A stretch of 6,154 bases of DNA, taken from contig PWGE01000203.1 of the NCBI GenBank assembly GCA_003554345.1, positions 1 through 6,154 on the forward strand, written 5' to 3'. Shown piece by piece: positions 1 through 6,154 of this stretch. A program made the translations under genes and the position numbers. Numbering within the stretch: the first letter of the stretch is position 1; the number at the start of each line of letters is the position of its first letter. This DNA comes from Candidatus Sumerlaeota bacterium (GTDB lineage Bacteria; Sumerlaeota; T1SED10-198M). The notes under the pieces were generated by a model. The model did not search any database and was not told the DNA's origin. It saw only the letters and a list, made by a program, of their open reading frames with translations.

Positions 1-710
1 ATAACGAAAATTTTCAATATATAGATTGCTCAGTAGTACGAACTTCTAATTATTACTACCGGGAACATCTGGATAAAGAGACAATTCTCGTTTTTGATGA
101 AAAAGACAGGTGTCGGGGATACGGCATTTTCTGGGATACCTACGAACAGGGTTTTATTCTCAAAGAAGCGGGTGTAAGAGATTATGAAGCTTTTAAAGCC
201 ATTATTTCCTATTGCTACAGGCGCTTACAGGAAACCAACCACAAAGTAATGATCGTCCAGATGCCACCACAGTCGCCATTTATTGAATACCTTAAAGATC
301 TTCATTATAACATTGAATGGGCATTTCCCCGTGAAAAAGAAGGAGGGAAAATGGGTCGTTTTATCAAATTCCTCCCTCTTTTTGAACAGTTACAGGATTA
401 TTTTGAAGAAAGAATTCAATGTTCTTCCTGGCAGGATAAGGATTTTTCCTTTTTACTGGAAACCGACCTGGGGAACATTGTTTTTCATTACAGGAACAGC
501 CAGCTCAACATTTCTGACTCATCAGATGAACGACCTGATTATTCCCTTTCAATCCGGGCAGACTTTTTATTTCGGTTCTTTACCGGCTACTGGAATGTGA
601 GGAGATACGAAGCCAGAACAAATACAACCCTTGAAACAGAGGTTGCACATCTTATGCAGACTCTTTTTCCTGAAAAAGTCAGCTTTTTTTCGGCAGTGGA
701 TTATTTTTAA
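1..710 (+). CDS. Eis-like GNAT acetyltransferase with C-terminal SCP2-like domain (5' end missing)
   Basis: The frame is open from the window edge (first full codon at base 3) to the TAA at 708-710, giving 235 visible residues of a protein that in this family is usually about 400 long. Visible residues 38-76 (RGYGIF, then an acidic stretch and a helix ending YCYRRL) look like the second GNAT subdomain. GKMGRFIKF (115-123) matches the conserved MxRhhxh strand that leads into the sterol-carrier-like domain of Eis proteins. SIRADFLFRFFTGYWNV (183-199) fits the SCP2-type core, and the protein ends VDYF. In mycobacterial Eis the carboxylate of the terminal Phe takes part in catalysis, so the ending DYF is a good family signature. 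The acetyl-CoA loop should lie upstream and is not visible. The ATG at 249 is internal, not the start, because coding sequence continues upstream in frame. The family acetylates amines such as aminoglycosides or lysines; the substrate here is unknown. The stop overlaps the trmB start. Confidence 0.8.
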   Translation, partial: NENFQYIDCSVVRTSNYYYREHLDKETILVFDEKDRCRGYGIFWDTYEQGFILKEAGVRDYEAFKAIISYCYRRLQETNHKVMIVQMPPQSPFIEYLKDLHYNIEWAFPREKEGGKMGRFIKFLPLFEQLQDYFEERIQCSSWQDKDFSFLLETDLGNIVFHYRNSQLNISDSSDERPDYSLSIRADFLFRFFTGYWNVRRYEARTNTTLETEVAHLMQTLFPEKVSFFSAVDYF

Positions 711-712
711 TG
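708..712 (+). promoter_or_regulatory. TAATG stop/start overlap between the acetyltransferase gene and trmB
   Basis: The TAA stop of the upstream gene (708-710) shares its last A with the ATG of trmB (710-712). Only a weak purine patch (GTGGA, 696-700) precedes it, so trmB translation probably depends on ribosomes that finish the upstream gene. The overlap is seen directly; the coupling is inference. Confidence 0.6.
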
Positions 713-1330
713 GGTCTTAAGTCATACATCTCTTCTCCCTATATCAAGCATCAATACGAATGGGATGAAATTATTACTTCCTATCGGATTTTTGAGAATG
801 ATAAGCCTCTAAACATAGAAATTGGACCTGGTAAAGGGAAGTCTCTTCTTAACCTGGGAGACCGTTTTCCTGAGAAAAACTTTGTAGGGATGGAAAAAAC
901 ACCCCGTTGTCTGAAGGAATTTCGTCGTAAAGCAGAGAAGAAAAGATTATCCAATATTTTTGTTTTTCATTGTTTTATCGAAAAGATGTTGGAGGCAAAC
1001 GTGACCGATAATTCTATTGAGAACTTTATCGTTTTCTTTCCAGATCCCTGGCCCAAGAAAAAACATCGTAAAAGAAGATTTTTACGCAAAAAGGGACTTT
1101 CTTTACTTGAAACCAAACTCAAGAAAAACGGAAAAATTTTTATAAAAACCGATTTTATGGACTACTGGGTAGAAATCCTGGGAACAATAAGAGAACTTCG
1201 AGGCTTATTCCTGGAATCATTTGGAAAGGTTAAAAGCTGGCAGTCTCCTTTTAATGTTCCCACCAACTACGAGCAAAAGTACTATCGAATGGGAAAAGAA
1301 CCTTTCTATCTGGTTGTACAGAAAATTTAG
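710..1330 (+). CDS. trmB: tRNA (guanine-N7)-methyltransferase TrmB
   Basis: This SAM-dependent enzyme methylates N7 of G46 in the variable loop of tRNAs (EC 2.1.1.33) in the cytoplasm. The 206 residues form one Rossmann-type methyltransferase domain, close to the usual 210-240. Visible motifs are EIGPGKGK (37-44, SAM loop), GMEK (60-63), the TrmB signature FPDPWPKKKH followed by KRR (110-123), KTD (146-148) and the C-terminal TNYEQ (185-189). Lined up without gaps against E. coli TrmB from memory, Glu37, Glu62, Asp112, Lys116, Asp148, Thr185 and Glu188 fall on the known ligand positions 69, 94, 144, 148, 180, 217 and 220. The expected SAM-contacting Asp (E. coli 121) is Phe89 here, which is odd (see findings). 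The N terminus is short and lacks the long basic extension of some family members. ATG 710 is the first start in frame and overlaps the upstream stop. Confidence 0.94.
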   Translation: MGLKSYISSPYIKHQYEWDEIITSYRIFENDKPLNIEIGPGKGKSLLNLGDRFPEKNFVGMEKTPRCLKEFRRKAEKKRLSNIFVFHCFIEKMLEANVTDNSIENFIVFFPDPWPKKKHRKRRFLRKKGLSLLETKLKKNGKIFIKTDFMDYWVEILGTIRELRGLFLESFGKVKSWQSPFNVPTNYEQKYYRMGKEPFYLVVQKI

Positions 1331-1336
1331 AGTCAT

Positions 1337-1342
1337 GGAGAG
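1337..1342 (+). promoter_or_regulatory. Ribosome binding site for the apgM homologue
   Basis: GGAGAG lies 7 bases before the ATG at 1350, in the 19-base gap after trmB. It supports that start. No promoter-like sequence fits in the gap. Confidence 0.65.
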
Positions 1343-1349
1343 ATAGATA

Positions 1350-2543
1350 ATGAAACGAAAGAAGCATCTGGTCATCATTCCTGATGGGCTGGCCGACTAT
1401 CCCCTGGCTGATTATGGAAATAAAACTATTATGGAAATTGCCTCCACGCCGTACCTGGATCGCCTGGCTGCACAGGGGTTGATGGGTACTGTGCAGACCA
1501 TACCAGATGATTTTCCTCCCGGAAGCGATGTCGCCAATATGAATATCATGGGATACGATCCCCGTCATTATTATACCGGGAGAGCTTCCATCGAAGCCCT
1601 GAGCCTCGGTATCAGGATGCAGCCCAATCAACTTGCTTTCCGGATGAACCTGGTAGATATAGAAAACGGTATTATGAAAGATTATAGCGGTCACCATATT
1701 TCTACAGAAGATGCTGGAGCATATATCGAACTACTTCAGAAAAAACTTCAAAATGAGAGGTATTCTTTCTATAAAGGGACGTCGTACCGGCACATTTTTC
1801 TTCTGACAACCGACGAAGAAAAGGCTGGCACCGAGGGTATTGACACCACGCCACCTCATGATATTTCCGGAAAGGAGACTGTTTCCTGTCTTCCGAAAGG
1901 TAAGTATGCCAGGGAACTTAACGAAGTGATAGAAAAAAGCGGCACTCTTTTTGCGGAACATCGGCAGGAGCTGCCGGGAAATATTACACATGGATGGGTT
2001 TGGGGAGAAGGAGTCACTCCCAAATTCACCTCTTTTTGCCAGAATACCGGCTTGAAAGGGGGTATAGTTACAGCGGTCGACCTCTTAAAAGGCATTGCAG
2101 TGGGAGCCGATATGGAAATATTAGATGTGCCCGGTATAACTGGTTTTATTGATACAAACTATAAAGGGAAAATTGAAAAAGCCCTGCAGGCTCTGAATGG
2201 TTCCCTGGATTACGTATATTTACATGTCGAAGCACCTGACGAATCCGGTCATGTTGGCAATGTTCAGTATAAAATACAGAGCCTGGAAGATATAGACCGT
2301 CATATTTTCAAAAAAGTGGTTGAAGAATTGGAAGATAATAAAGACTTTAATGTCCTTATCATGCCGGACCATTTTACACCTGTTGCTCTACGTACTCATA
2401 CCAGAGATCCCGTCCCCTTTCTTATGTTAAAAAACTTTAATAAAATGAAATCTACCAATAAAAGATTTACTGAATTGAACGCTCAGAAAAGTAATATGTA
2501 TTTTGAAACCTGCAGTAAATTGTTGCAGGAATTTTATTCATAA
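1350..2543 (+). CDS. apgM: ApgM-family cofactor-independent phosphoglycerate mutase homologue; possible alternative homoserine kinase
   Basis: This 397-residue protein has the usual length of the ApgM branch of the alkaline phosphatase superfamily. The complete two-metal site can be read off: Asp12 (in PDG), the phospho-acceptor Ser59 (in PPGSDVAN, followed by MGYDP), Asp297 and His301 (in APDESGH), Asp340-His341 (in MPDH) and His350 (in RTHTRDP). These correspond to Asp12, Ser62, Asp403, His407, Asp444, His445 and His462 of Bacillus independent phosphoglycerate mutase. Other subgroup blocks are GHHISTE (114-120), TTPPHDI (166-172), AVDLLKGI (242-249) and TGFIDTNYKGK (264-274). Members are usually annotated as interconverting 3- and 2-phosphoglycerate. 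Genes of this subgroup often sit beside hom and lysC, and have been proposed to supply homoserine kinase activity where thrB is absent. Here lysC follows after 13 bases, which favours that reading. Fold and active site are certain; the substrate is not. Confidence 0.9.
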   Translation: MKRKKHLVIIPDGLADYPLADYGNKTIMEIASTPYLDRLAAQGLMGTVQTIPDDFPPGSDVANMNIMGYDPRHYYTGRASIEALSLGIRMQPNQLAFRMNLVDIENGIMKDYSGHHISTEDAGAYIELLQKKLQNERYSFYKGTSYRHIFLLTTDEEKAGTEGIDTTPPHDISGKETVSCLPKGKYARELNEVIEKSGTLFAEHRQELPGNITHGWVWGEGVTPKFTSFCQNTGLKGGIVTAVDLLKGIAVGADMEILDVPGITGFIDTNYKGKIEKALQALNGSLDYVYLHVEAPDESGHVGNVQYKIQSLEDIDRHIFKKVVEELEDNKDFNVLIMPDHFTPVALRTHTRDPVPFLMLKNFNKMKSTNKRFTELNAQKSNMYFETCSKLLQEFYS

Positions 2544-2548
2544 AGGAG
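2542..2548 (+). promoter_or_regulatory. Ribosome binding site setting the GTG start of lysC
   Basis: AAAGGAG overlaps the TAA stop of apgM (2541-2543) and sits 8 bases before GTG 2557. It argues against ATG 2503, which lies inside apgM, and against the in-frame GTG at 2548, which shares a base with the site itself. The overlap of stop and ribosome binding site suggests that apgM and lysC translation are linked. Confidence 0.8.
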
Positions 2549-2556
2549 TGCAAAGC

Positions 2557-3807
2557 GTGGATATTATCGTTCAGAAGTTTGGGGGGAGCTCTGTAGCCAA
2601 CCCTGAGCTTATCACTAAGGCTGCTAAGAAAGCTATAAAAGCAAAAGAAGATGGTTACGGAGTAGTTGTAGTAGTAAGCGCCATGGGTAAAACAACCGAT
2701 AATCTGCTGGAACTCACCTCACAGATTTCTTCCTCGCCACCGCCTCGTGAGATGGACATGTTGCTGGCTACCGGCGAACAGGTTACTATCTCTCTCTACG
2801 CCATAGCAGTTCATGCATCAGGACATGAAGCCATCTCTTTTACCGGTCCCCAGGTTAATATTGTGACTGACAACAGGCATGGACGGGCAAAAATAAAAAG
2901 TATCTGCAAAGAACGCATATTCGAAGAATTGCAAAAGGGAAAAATAGTGGTGGTGGCAGGCTTCCAGGGTATAACCGAAAACAATGATATCACTACCTTA
3001 GGTCGGGGTGGTTCAGATACCACTGCTGTTGCTCTTGCTGTTTCGCTGGATGCTAAAGAGTGCGACATTTATACCGACGTAGACGGTGTCTATACGGCAG
3101 ATCCCCGTATTGTTCATAATGCCCGAAAATTAAAGACTATTTCATATGATGAGATGCTGGAACTGGCAAGCGTGGGTGCCAAAGTGCTTCACTCACGGGC
3201 AGTAGAATTTGCCAAGAAGTTTGATATGCCTCTGCATGTCCGCTCCAGCTTTCTCGATACCACTGGAACATATGTTACAAAGGAGGAAAAATCCATGGAA
3301 AAAGTATTAGTGTCCGGCATAGCCTGTGAAAAGAACGAAGCAAAAGTATCCATTCTTGAGGTACCTGACCGTCCCGGAATTGCGGCGGCCCTTTTCCAGA
3401 ACCTGGCTTCAAAACAGATTGTGGTGGATATGATTATTAAGAACGTATCAGAGGGCGGCAGAAACGACATATCCTTTACGGTAGTGGACGAGGACCTTGA
3501 AGCAGCTCTTAATATCGCGAAAGAATTTCAGGGAAAATATGATGCTAAAAACGTCATATGGGATAAATCAGTGGCAAAGATTTCAGTAGTGGGGGTAGGA
3601 ATGAAAAGCCACAGCGGCGTAGCAGCTATGATGTTTCAGGCCCTGGCAAATAAAGGTATCAATATTGATATGATCAGTACTTCAGAAATTAAAATTTCCT
3701 GTATTATACCTCTGTCAGATGCTGATAAGGCTGTGAAGTCCATACACGAAACATTTCATCTTGCCGATAATATTGAATTTATGGGTGATATTGAAAAAAA
3801 CAGCTGA
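2557..3807 (+). CDS. lysC: Aspartokinase, alpha subunit (full length)
   Basis: It phosphorylates L-aspartate with ATP to 4-phospho-L-aspartate (EC 2.7.2.4), the first step toward lysine, diaminopimelate, threonine and methionine. The 416-residue length matches lysine-sensitive aspartokinases of the Bacillus/Corynebacterium type. The amino-acid kinase domain fills about residues 2-240: KFGGSSV (7-13), SAMGKTTDNLL (41-51), TGEQV (72-76), GFQGIT (135-140), GRGGSDTTA (149-157), TDVDGVYTADPR (173-184) and GAKVLHSRAVEFA (207-219). Two regulatory ACT domains follow, one from about residue 260 (LEVPDRPGIA) and one from about 345 (SVVGVGMKSHSGVA, then INIDMISTSEIKIS). This layout usually means feedback inhibition by lysine, alone or together with threonine; which one cannot be read here. 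A longer frame opens at ATG 2503, but that adds 18 residues encoded within apgM, and homology starts right after GTG 2557. No lysine riboswitch precedes the gene. Confidence 0.96.
   Translation: MDIIVQKFGGSSVANPELITKAAKKAIKAKEDGYGVVVVVSAMGKTTDNLLELTSQISSSPPPREMDMLLATGEQVTISLYAIAVHASGHEAISFTGPQVNIVTDNRHGRAKIKSICKERIFEELQKGKIVVVAGFQGITENNDITTLGRGGSDTTAVALAVSLDAKECDIYTDVDGVYTADPRIVHNARKLKTISYDEMLELASVGAKVLHSRAVEFAKKFDMPLHVRSSFLDTTGTYVTKEEKSMEKVLVSGIACEKNEAKVSILEVPDRPGIAAALFQNLASKQIVVDMIIKNVSEGGRNDISFTVVDEDLEAALNIAKEFQGKYDAKNVIWDKSVAKISVVGVGMKSHSGVAAMMFQALANKGINIDMISTSEIKISCIIPLSDADKAVKSIHETFHLADNIEFMGDIEKNS
3279..3286 (+). promoter_or_regulatory. Internal ribosome binding site within lysC
   Basis: AAAGGAGG is the strongest Shine-Dalgarno match I see in the window. 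It lies inside the lysC reading frame, exactly 8 bases before the in-frame ATG at 3295, at the junction between the kinase and ACT domains. Codons for TKEEK carry it. Confidence 0.8.
3295..3807 (+). CDS. lysC: Aspartokinase beta subunit from an in-frame internal start
   Basis: This nested frame shares its stop with lysC and would give a 170-residue protein consisting only of the two ACT domains, beginning MEKVLVSGI. In Bacillus subtilis aspartokinase II and Corynebacterium glutamicum aspartokinase, a beta subunit of about 160-170 residues is made from the same place in lysC and joins the alpha chain in an alpha2beta2 enzyme that binds the feedback inhibitors at ACT-ACT interfaces. Here the start is Met247 of the alpha chain, close to the site in those enzymes, and has a strong ribosome binding site. 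What is seen is the start signal; production of the subunit is inferred from the family. Confidence 0.8.
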   Translation: MEKVLVSGIACEKNEAKVSILEVPDRPGIAAALFQNLASKQIVVDMIIKNVSEGGRNDISFTVVDEDLEAALNIAKEFQGKYDAKNVIWDKSVAKISVVGVGMKSHSGVAAMMFQALANKGINIDMISTSEIKISCIIPLSDADKAVKSIHETFHLADNIEFMGDIEKNS

Positions 3808-3823
3808 AAGGTACTGAAGAACA

Positions 3824-6016
3824 ATGGATAAGGGTTCTCCGAATTCTTCGTCACTCCCTCTTAATCCATCTCAAAAAGAGGCAGTGGAACATACCGAAGG
3901 AGCTGTTCTTGTTCTTGCCGGTGCCGGCAGCGGTAAAACCCGGGTAATTACTTCCAAAATTATCTCCCTGCTGGAAAAAAAGCTCTGTCATGCCGGCGAA
4001 ATTATGGCTATCACCTTTACCAATAAAGCAGCTGATGAAATGAAAAGCCGTATCCATTCTACTTCAGGTGTGTCGCCATACTGGGTCTGTACGTTTCATC
4101 GTATGGGATCTGCCCTGTTGAGAAGGACTCCTGCTTTTTTGTCCCGCATTCAGCGAGATGACTCCTTTACCATTCTTGATAATAACGCGCAACTTCGCAT
4201 AATACGAAACCTGTTGAAAAGTTTAAGGTTAGACAGTAAAAAGTGTCCTCCTCCCTACGTGCGGAGTATGATACGTGCCATCAAGAGTACTCCCCACCTT
4301 CCTGAGGACCTTGAACATTATCTGGAAGAATACCTGCAAAATGAAACGGAAACGCTTCAGAAAAATTACCGTCAACTATTCCACAGGTACCAGCAGCTGC
4401 TGAAAGAAAATAACTCCTTCGATTTTGATGATCTCCTGCTTATTCCCTATCAGCTTTTTGCCTCCCACCCTGAGATATGTGACCGCTGGAGCAGTGTTTT
4501 CCATTACATGATGGTTGATGAGTTCCAGGATACCAATACCCTGCAATATGAGTTGATACGAATGCTTGGCAAAAAAATGAGAGGGATAACAGTAGTAGGG
4601 GATGATGATCAGACTATATACAGCTGGCGGGGTGCAGTAATAGAAAATTTTGTACGCTTCCAGACTGATTTTTCTCCCTGCCATATTGTCAAGTTAGAAG
4701 AAAATTATCGATCCCATGAAAAAATACTTCGGGTGGCCAACAGTATCACGGAAAGTATAGAGGAAAGATATTCGAAAGTATTATATACTTCTCGTAAAGA
4801 AGGGGTAGAACCAGTAGCTGTTCACCTCTTTGATGAAAGGGAGGAAGGTAAGTTCGTAGCTGAAAGAATCCTGGCTTTGCAAGAAGAAAAAGGCTTTTCA
4901 CCTGATGAGTTTGCTGTTTTCTGTCGTACAAACTGGCAGTTCCGTACCATTGAAGATTATCTGCGACAGTATAAAATTCCTTACCAGGTCATAGGAAACA
5001 TAAAGTTCTACGAACGTAAAGAAATACGTATTCTACTTGACTACCTTCAGTTTATTGTCAATCCGGAAAACCGTCTTATTCTGCGTCAAATAATCAACAC
5101 TCCTTCAAGATTCATAGGAGAACGCACCTGGCAGCGTTTTGCTGAACACCTGGAAGATAAGGCCATATCCATAACAGATTTTTGGTCAGAAGAACAGCCA
5201 AAAAATGATAAGCTGAAAAAAGTGTATACATTTTTACGGAAGATGAAAGAATTACATGAAATGAGCCTGAAGCACCCACCCTCTCAGGTCATTGAGGAAC
5301 TTCTTCATTTCCTGAACTACTATGAGTTTATTACCGCTCAAATTGCTCAAAGTCCCATGGATTCGGAAAACAGGCAGGAAAATGTAAAGACATTTAAGGA
5401 CGGTATTGAGGCCAGAGAGAAAGATGATCCGGACATATCCCTTAAGGACTATATCGAAGAACTGTCACTCCTTTCTGATGCTGATGAAATTGAAGAAAAC
5501 AGCAAGGTACATCTTATGACCATGCACTGTGCCAAGGGACTGGAGTACAGTGTTGTCTTAATAACCGGGCTGGAAGAAGGCATTTTACCTCATCATCGCT
5601 CAATGGATGAACCCGCCGCTCATGAAGAGGAAAAACGTCTTTTTTATGTAGCAGTTACCAGGGCTAAAGAGCTTTTATATATAACTTCTGTAAAACAAAG
5701 ACAACTTTTTGGCAACTTCACCATGATGTTGCCATCAGGCTTTTTAAATGTTTTGCCCCGTGAAGAAATGGAGGTTTTCTCCAATTTTGCCAGCTTTCAA
5801 CGGGAGCACAGTTCCACCCTGGACAGGGAAAGAGAAACCGAATCTCCCAACAGGCATGATGAGTTGGAAGTAGGGGAAGAAGTCCTGCATCCACAATATG
5901 GCAGGGGGTTGATTGTAGACAGAAAAGCCCATACCGTCAAAGTACGTTTCGACGACGAACAGGTACGGACTATTTTCCCGGATATGGTGGCATTAAGATC
6001 TTTAAGACGAAACTGA
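3824..6016 (+). CDS. pcrA: ATP-dependent 3'-5' DNA helicase, UvrD/PcrA type
   Basis: A superfamily 1A helicase of 730 residues, the usual length for PcrA/UvrD, acting in nucleotide excision repair, mismatch repair or removal of obstacles at replication forks. Motifs appear in order: Q motif LNPSQKEAV (13-21), Walker A AGAGSGKT (32-39), Ia TFTNKAADEMKSR, Ib TFHRMG, FDFDDLL, Walker B/motif II DEFQDT (232-237), III GDDDQTIYSWRG (259-270), IV EENYRS, the 2B-side block FYERKEIR, V TMHCAKGLEY (566-575) and VI VAVTRAKE (609-616). The C-terminal segment, about 684-727 (GEEVLHPQYGRG, then VKVRF), is the Tudor-like domain by which PcrA/UvrD contact RNA polymerase; its presence argues against Rep. After motif VI comes a charged, low-conservation linker. 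The only plausible start is ATG 3824, since an in-frame stop lies at 3815-3817. Its ribosome site is weak (GAAAGG at 3806-3811, 12 bases away), so expression may be modest. UvrD versus PcrA naming is by convention. Confidence 0.95.
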   Translation: MDKGSPNSSSLPLNPSQKEAVEHTEGAVLVLAGAGSGKTRVITSKIISLLEKKLCHAGEIMAITFTNKAADEMKSRIHSTSGVSPYWVCTFHRMGSALLRRTPAFLSRIQRDDSFTILDNNAQLRIIRNLLKSLRLDSKKCPPPYVRSMIRAIKSTPHLPEDLEHYLEEYLQNETETLQKNYRQLFHRYQQLLKENNSFDFDDLLLIPYQLFASHPEICDRWSSVFHYMMVDEFQDTNTLQYELIRMLGKKMRGITVVGDDDQTIYSWRGAVIENFVRFQTDFSPCHIVKLEENYRSHEKILRVANSITESIEERYSKVLYTSRKEGVEPVAVHLFDEREEGKFVAERILALQEEKGFSPDEFAVFCRTNWQFRTIEDYLRQYKIPYQVIGNIKFYERKEIRILLDYLQFIVNPENRLILRQIINTPSRFIGERTWQRFAEHLEDKAISITDFWSEEQPKNDKLKKVYTFLRKMKELHEMSLKHPPSQVIEELLHFLNYYEFITAQIAQSPMDSENRQENVKTFKDGIEAREKDDPDISLKDYIEELSLLSDADEIEENSKVHLMTMHCAKGLEYSVVLITGLEEGILPHHRSMDEPAAHEEEKRLFYVAVTRAKELLYITSVKQRQLFGNFTMMLPSGFLNVLPREEMEVFSNFASFQREHSSTLDRERETESPNRHDELEVGEEVLHPQYGRGLIVDRKAHTVKVRFDDEQVRTIFPDMVALRSLRRN

Positions 6017-6019
6017 ATC

Positions 6020-6154
6020 ATGGCTAAAAAAGACATATTACTGGTAGATGACAATATTCATATTCTGGAAATTCTGGAAATTTCTCTGGGACTGCGATAT
6101 AATACGTATCGTGCCACAAATGGCCTGGAAGCTCTGGATATATTGAAAGAAAAA
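6020..6154 (+). CDS. Response regulator receiver domain (3' end beyond window)
   Basis: The frame starts at ATG 6020, three bases after the helicase stop, and runs off the window, leaving 45 residues. ILLVDDN (6-12) supplies the acidic pair Asp10-Asp11 that binds Mg2+ in CheY-like receivers. The helix after it (HILEILEISLG) and the strand ending in ATNGLEALDIL have the expected order and spacing. The phospho-acceptor Asp, expected near residue 53, and any output domain are not visible, so it could be a single-domain regulator or the N terminus of a larger one. No histidine kinase is seen in the window. No clear ribosome binding site precedes it, so coupling to the helicase gene is likely. Confidence 0.9.
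   Translation, partial: MAKKDILLVDDNIHILEILEISLGLRYNTYRATNGLEALDILKEK

Larger units (their letters stand above)
1..6154 (+). other. Probable single operon
   Basis: Six co-directional genes have junctions of -1, +19, +13, +16 and +3 bases. No hairpin followed by a T run is visible at any junction, and no gap is large enough for a standard promoter. Both ends of the transcript lie outside the window. Promoters inside coding sequence cannot be excluded. Confidence 0.7.

Noticed and set aside
283-600. 105-codon open frame on the + strand in another frame.
   Set aside because: It is fully inside the acetyltransferase gene, whose frame carries recognisable Eis-family motifs; the alternative translation looks like nothing known.
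684-690. Run of seven T near the 3' end of the acetyltransferase gene, possible phase-variation tract or terminator tail.
   Set aside because: It is in frame in an intact gene, short, and has no GC-rich hairpin before it.
1251-1697. 148-codon open frame on the - strand.
   Set aside because: It lies opposite the end of trmB and the start of apgM, both clearly coding, and its translation shows no recognisable domain.
2541-2557. Possible lysine riboswitch or attenuator before lysC.
   Set aside because: Only 13 bases separate apgM and lysC, far too few for an L-box or a leader peptide with terminator.
3795-3801. A slippery heptamer A AAA AAC in the correct phase two codons before the lysC stop, suggesting -1 frameshifting.
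   Set aside because: The -1 frame does not join the helicase frame; it would add only about 49 residues without recognisable features, and no stable downstream hairpin is evident. It is likely a chance result of Glu-Lys-Asn codons.
6062-6079. Perfect 9-base tandem repeat (ATTCTGGAA twice) in the response regulator gene.
   Set aside because: It encodes ILEILE within the normal first helix of a receiver domain and the length of that region is normal, so it is not a disruptive or phase-variable repeat.

Overview
The window is a compact bacterial gene train. Six genes all read on the + strand and there is no intergenic space longer than 19 bases. The first gene has lost its 5' end and the last its 3' end at the window edges. 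The order is: an Eis-like GNAT acetyltransferase (3' part), trmB (tRNA m7G46 methyltransferase), an ApgM-family cofactor-independent phosphoglycerate mutase homologue, lysC (aspartokinase, with a nested in-frame gene for its beta subunit), a UvrD/PcrA-type DNA helicase, and the start of a CheY-like response regulator.

The spacing suggests one transcript. The acetyltransferase stop and trmB start overlap in TAATG. The later gaps are 19, 13, 16 and 3 bases. I see no promoter, terminator, tRNA, rRNA, insertion sequence, CRISPR array or phage feature. The - strand open frames are shadows of the + strand genes.

The DNA is moderately AT-rich and Shine-Dalgarno sites are mostly clear (AAAGGAG, AAAGGAGG), so this is a bacterium with conventional initiation. 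An ApgM-type protein directly before a lysC with an internal beta-subunit start, plus an Eis/SCP2-type acetyltransferase, recalls Clostridia and some other, mostly anaerobic, deep-branching bacteria. The sequence alone does not fix the phylum and I hold this loosely.

Functionally, apgM and lysC form the one clear metabolic pair. LysC makes aspartyl phosphate, the entry to lysine, threonine and methionine. The ApgM-like protein belongs to a subgroup often found beside aspartate-family genes and proposed to replace homoserine kinase, so it may act in threonine synthesis rather than glycolysis. The other members (tRNA modification, DNA repair helicase, acetyltransferase, response regulator) look like a mixed housekeeping operon.

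The main points worth a second look are the internal lysC start, the real function of the ApgM homologue, and a Phe in TrmB where a conserved SAM-binding Asp is expected. I found no convincing wholly new system.
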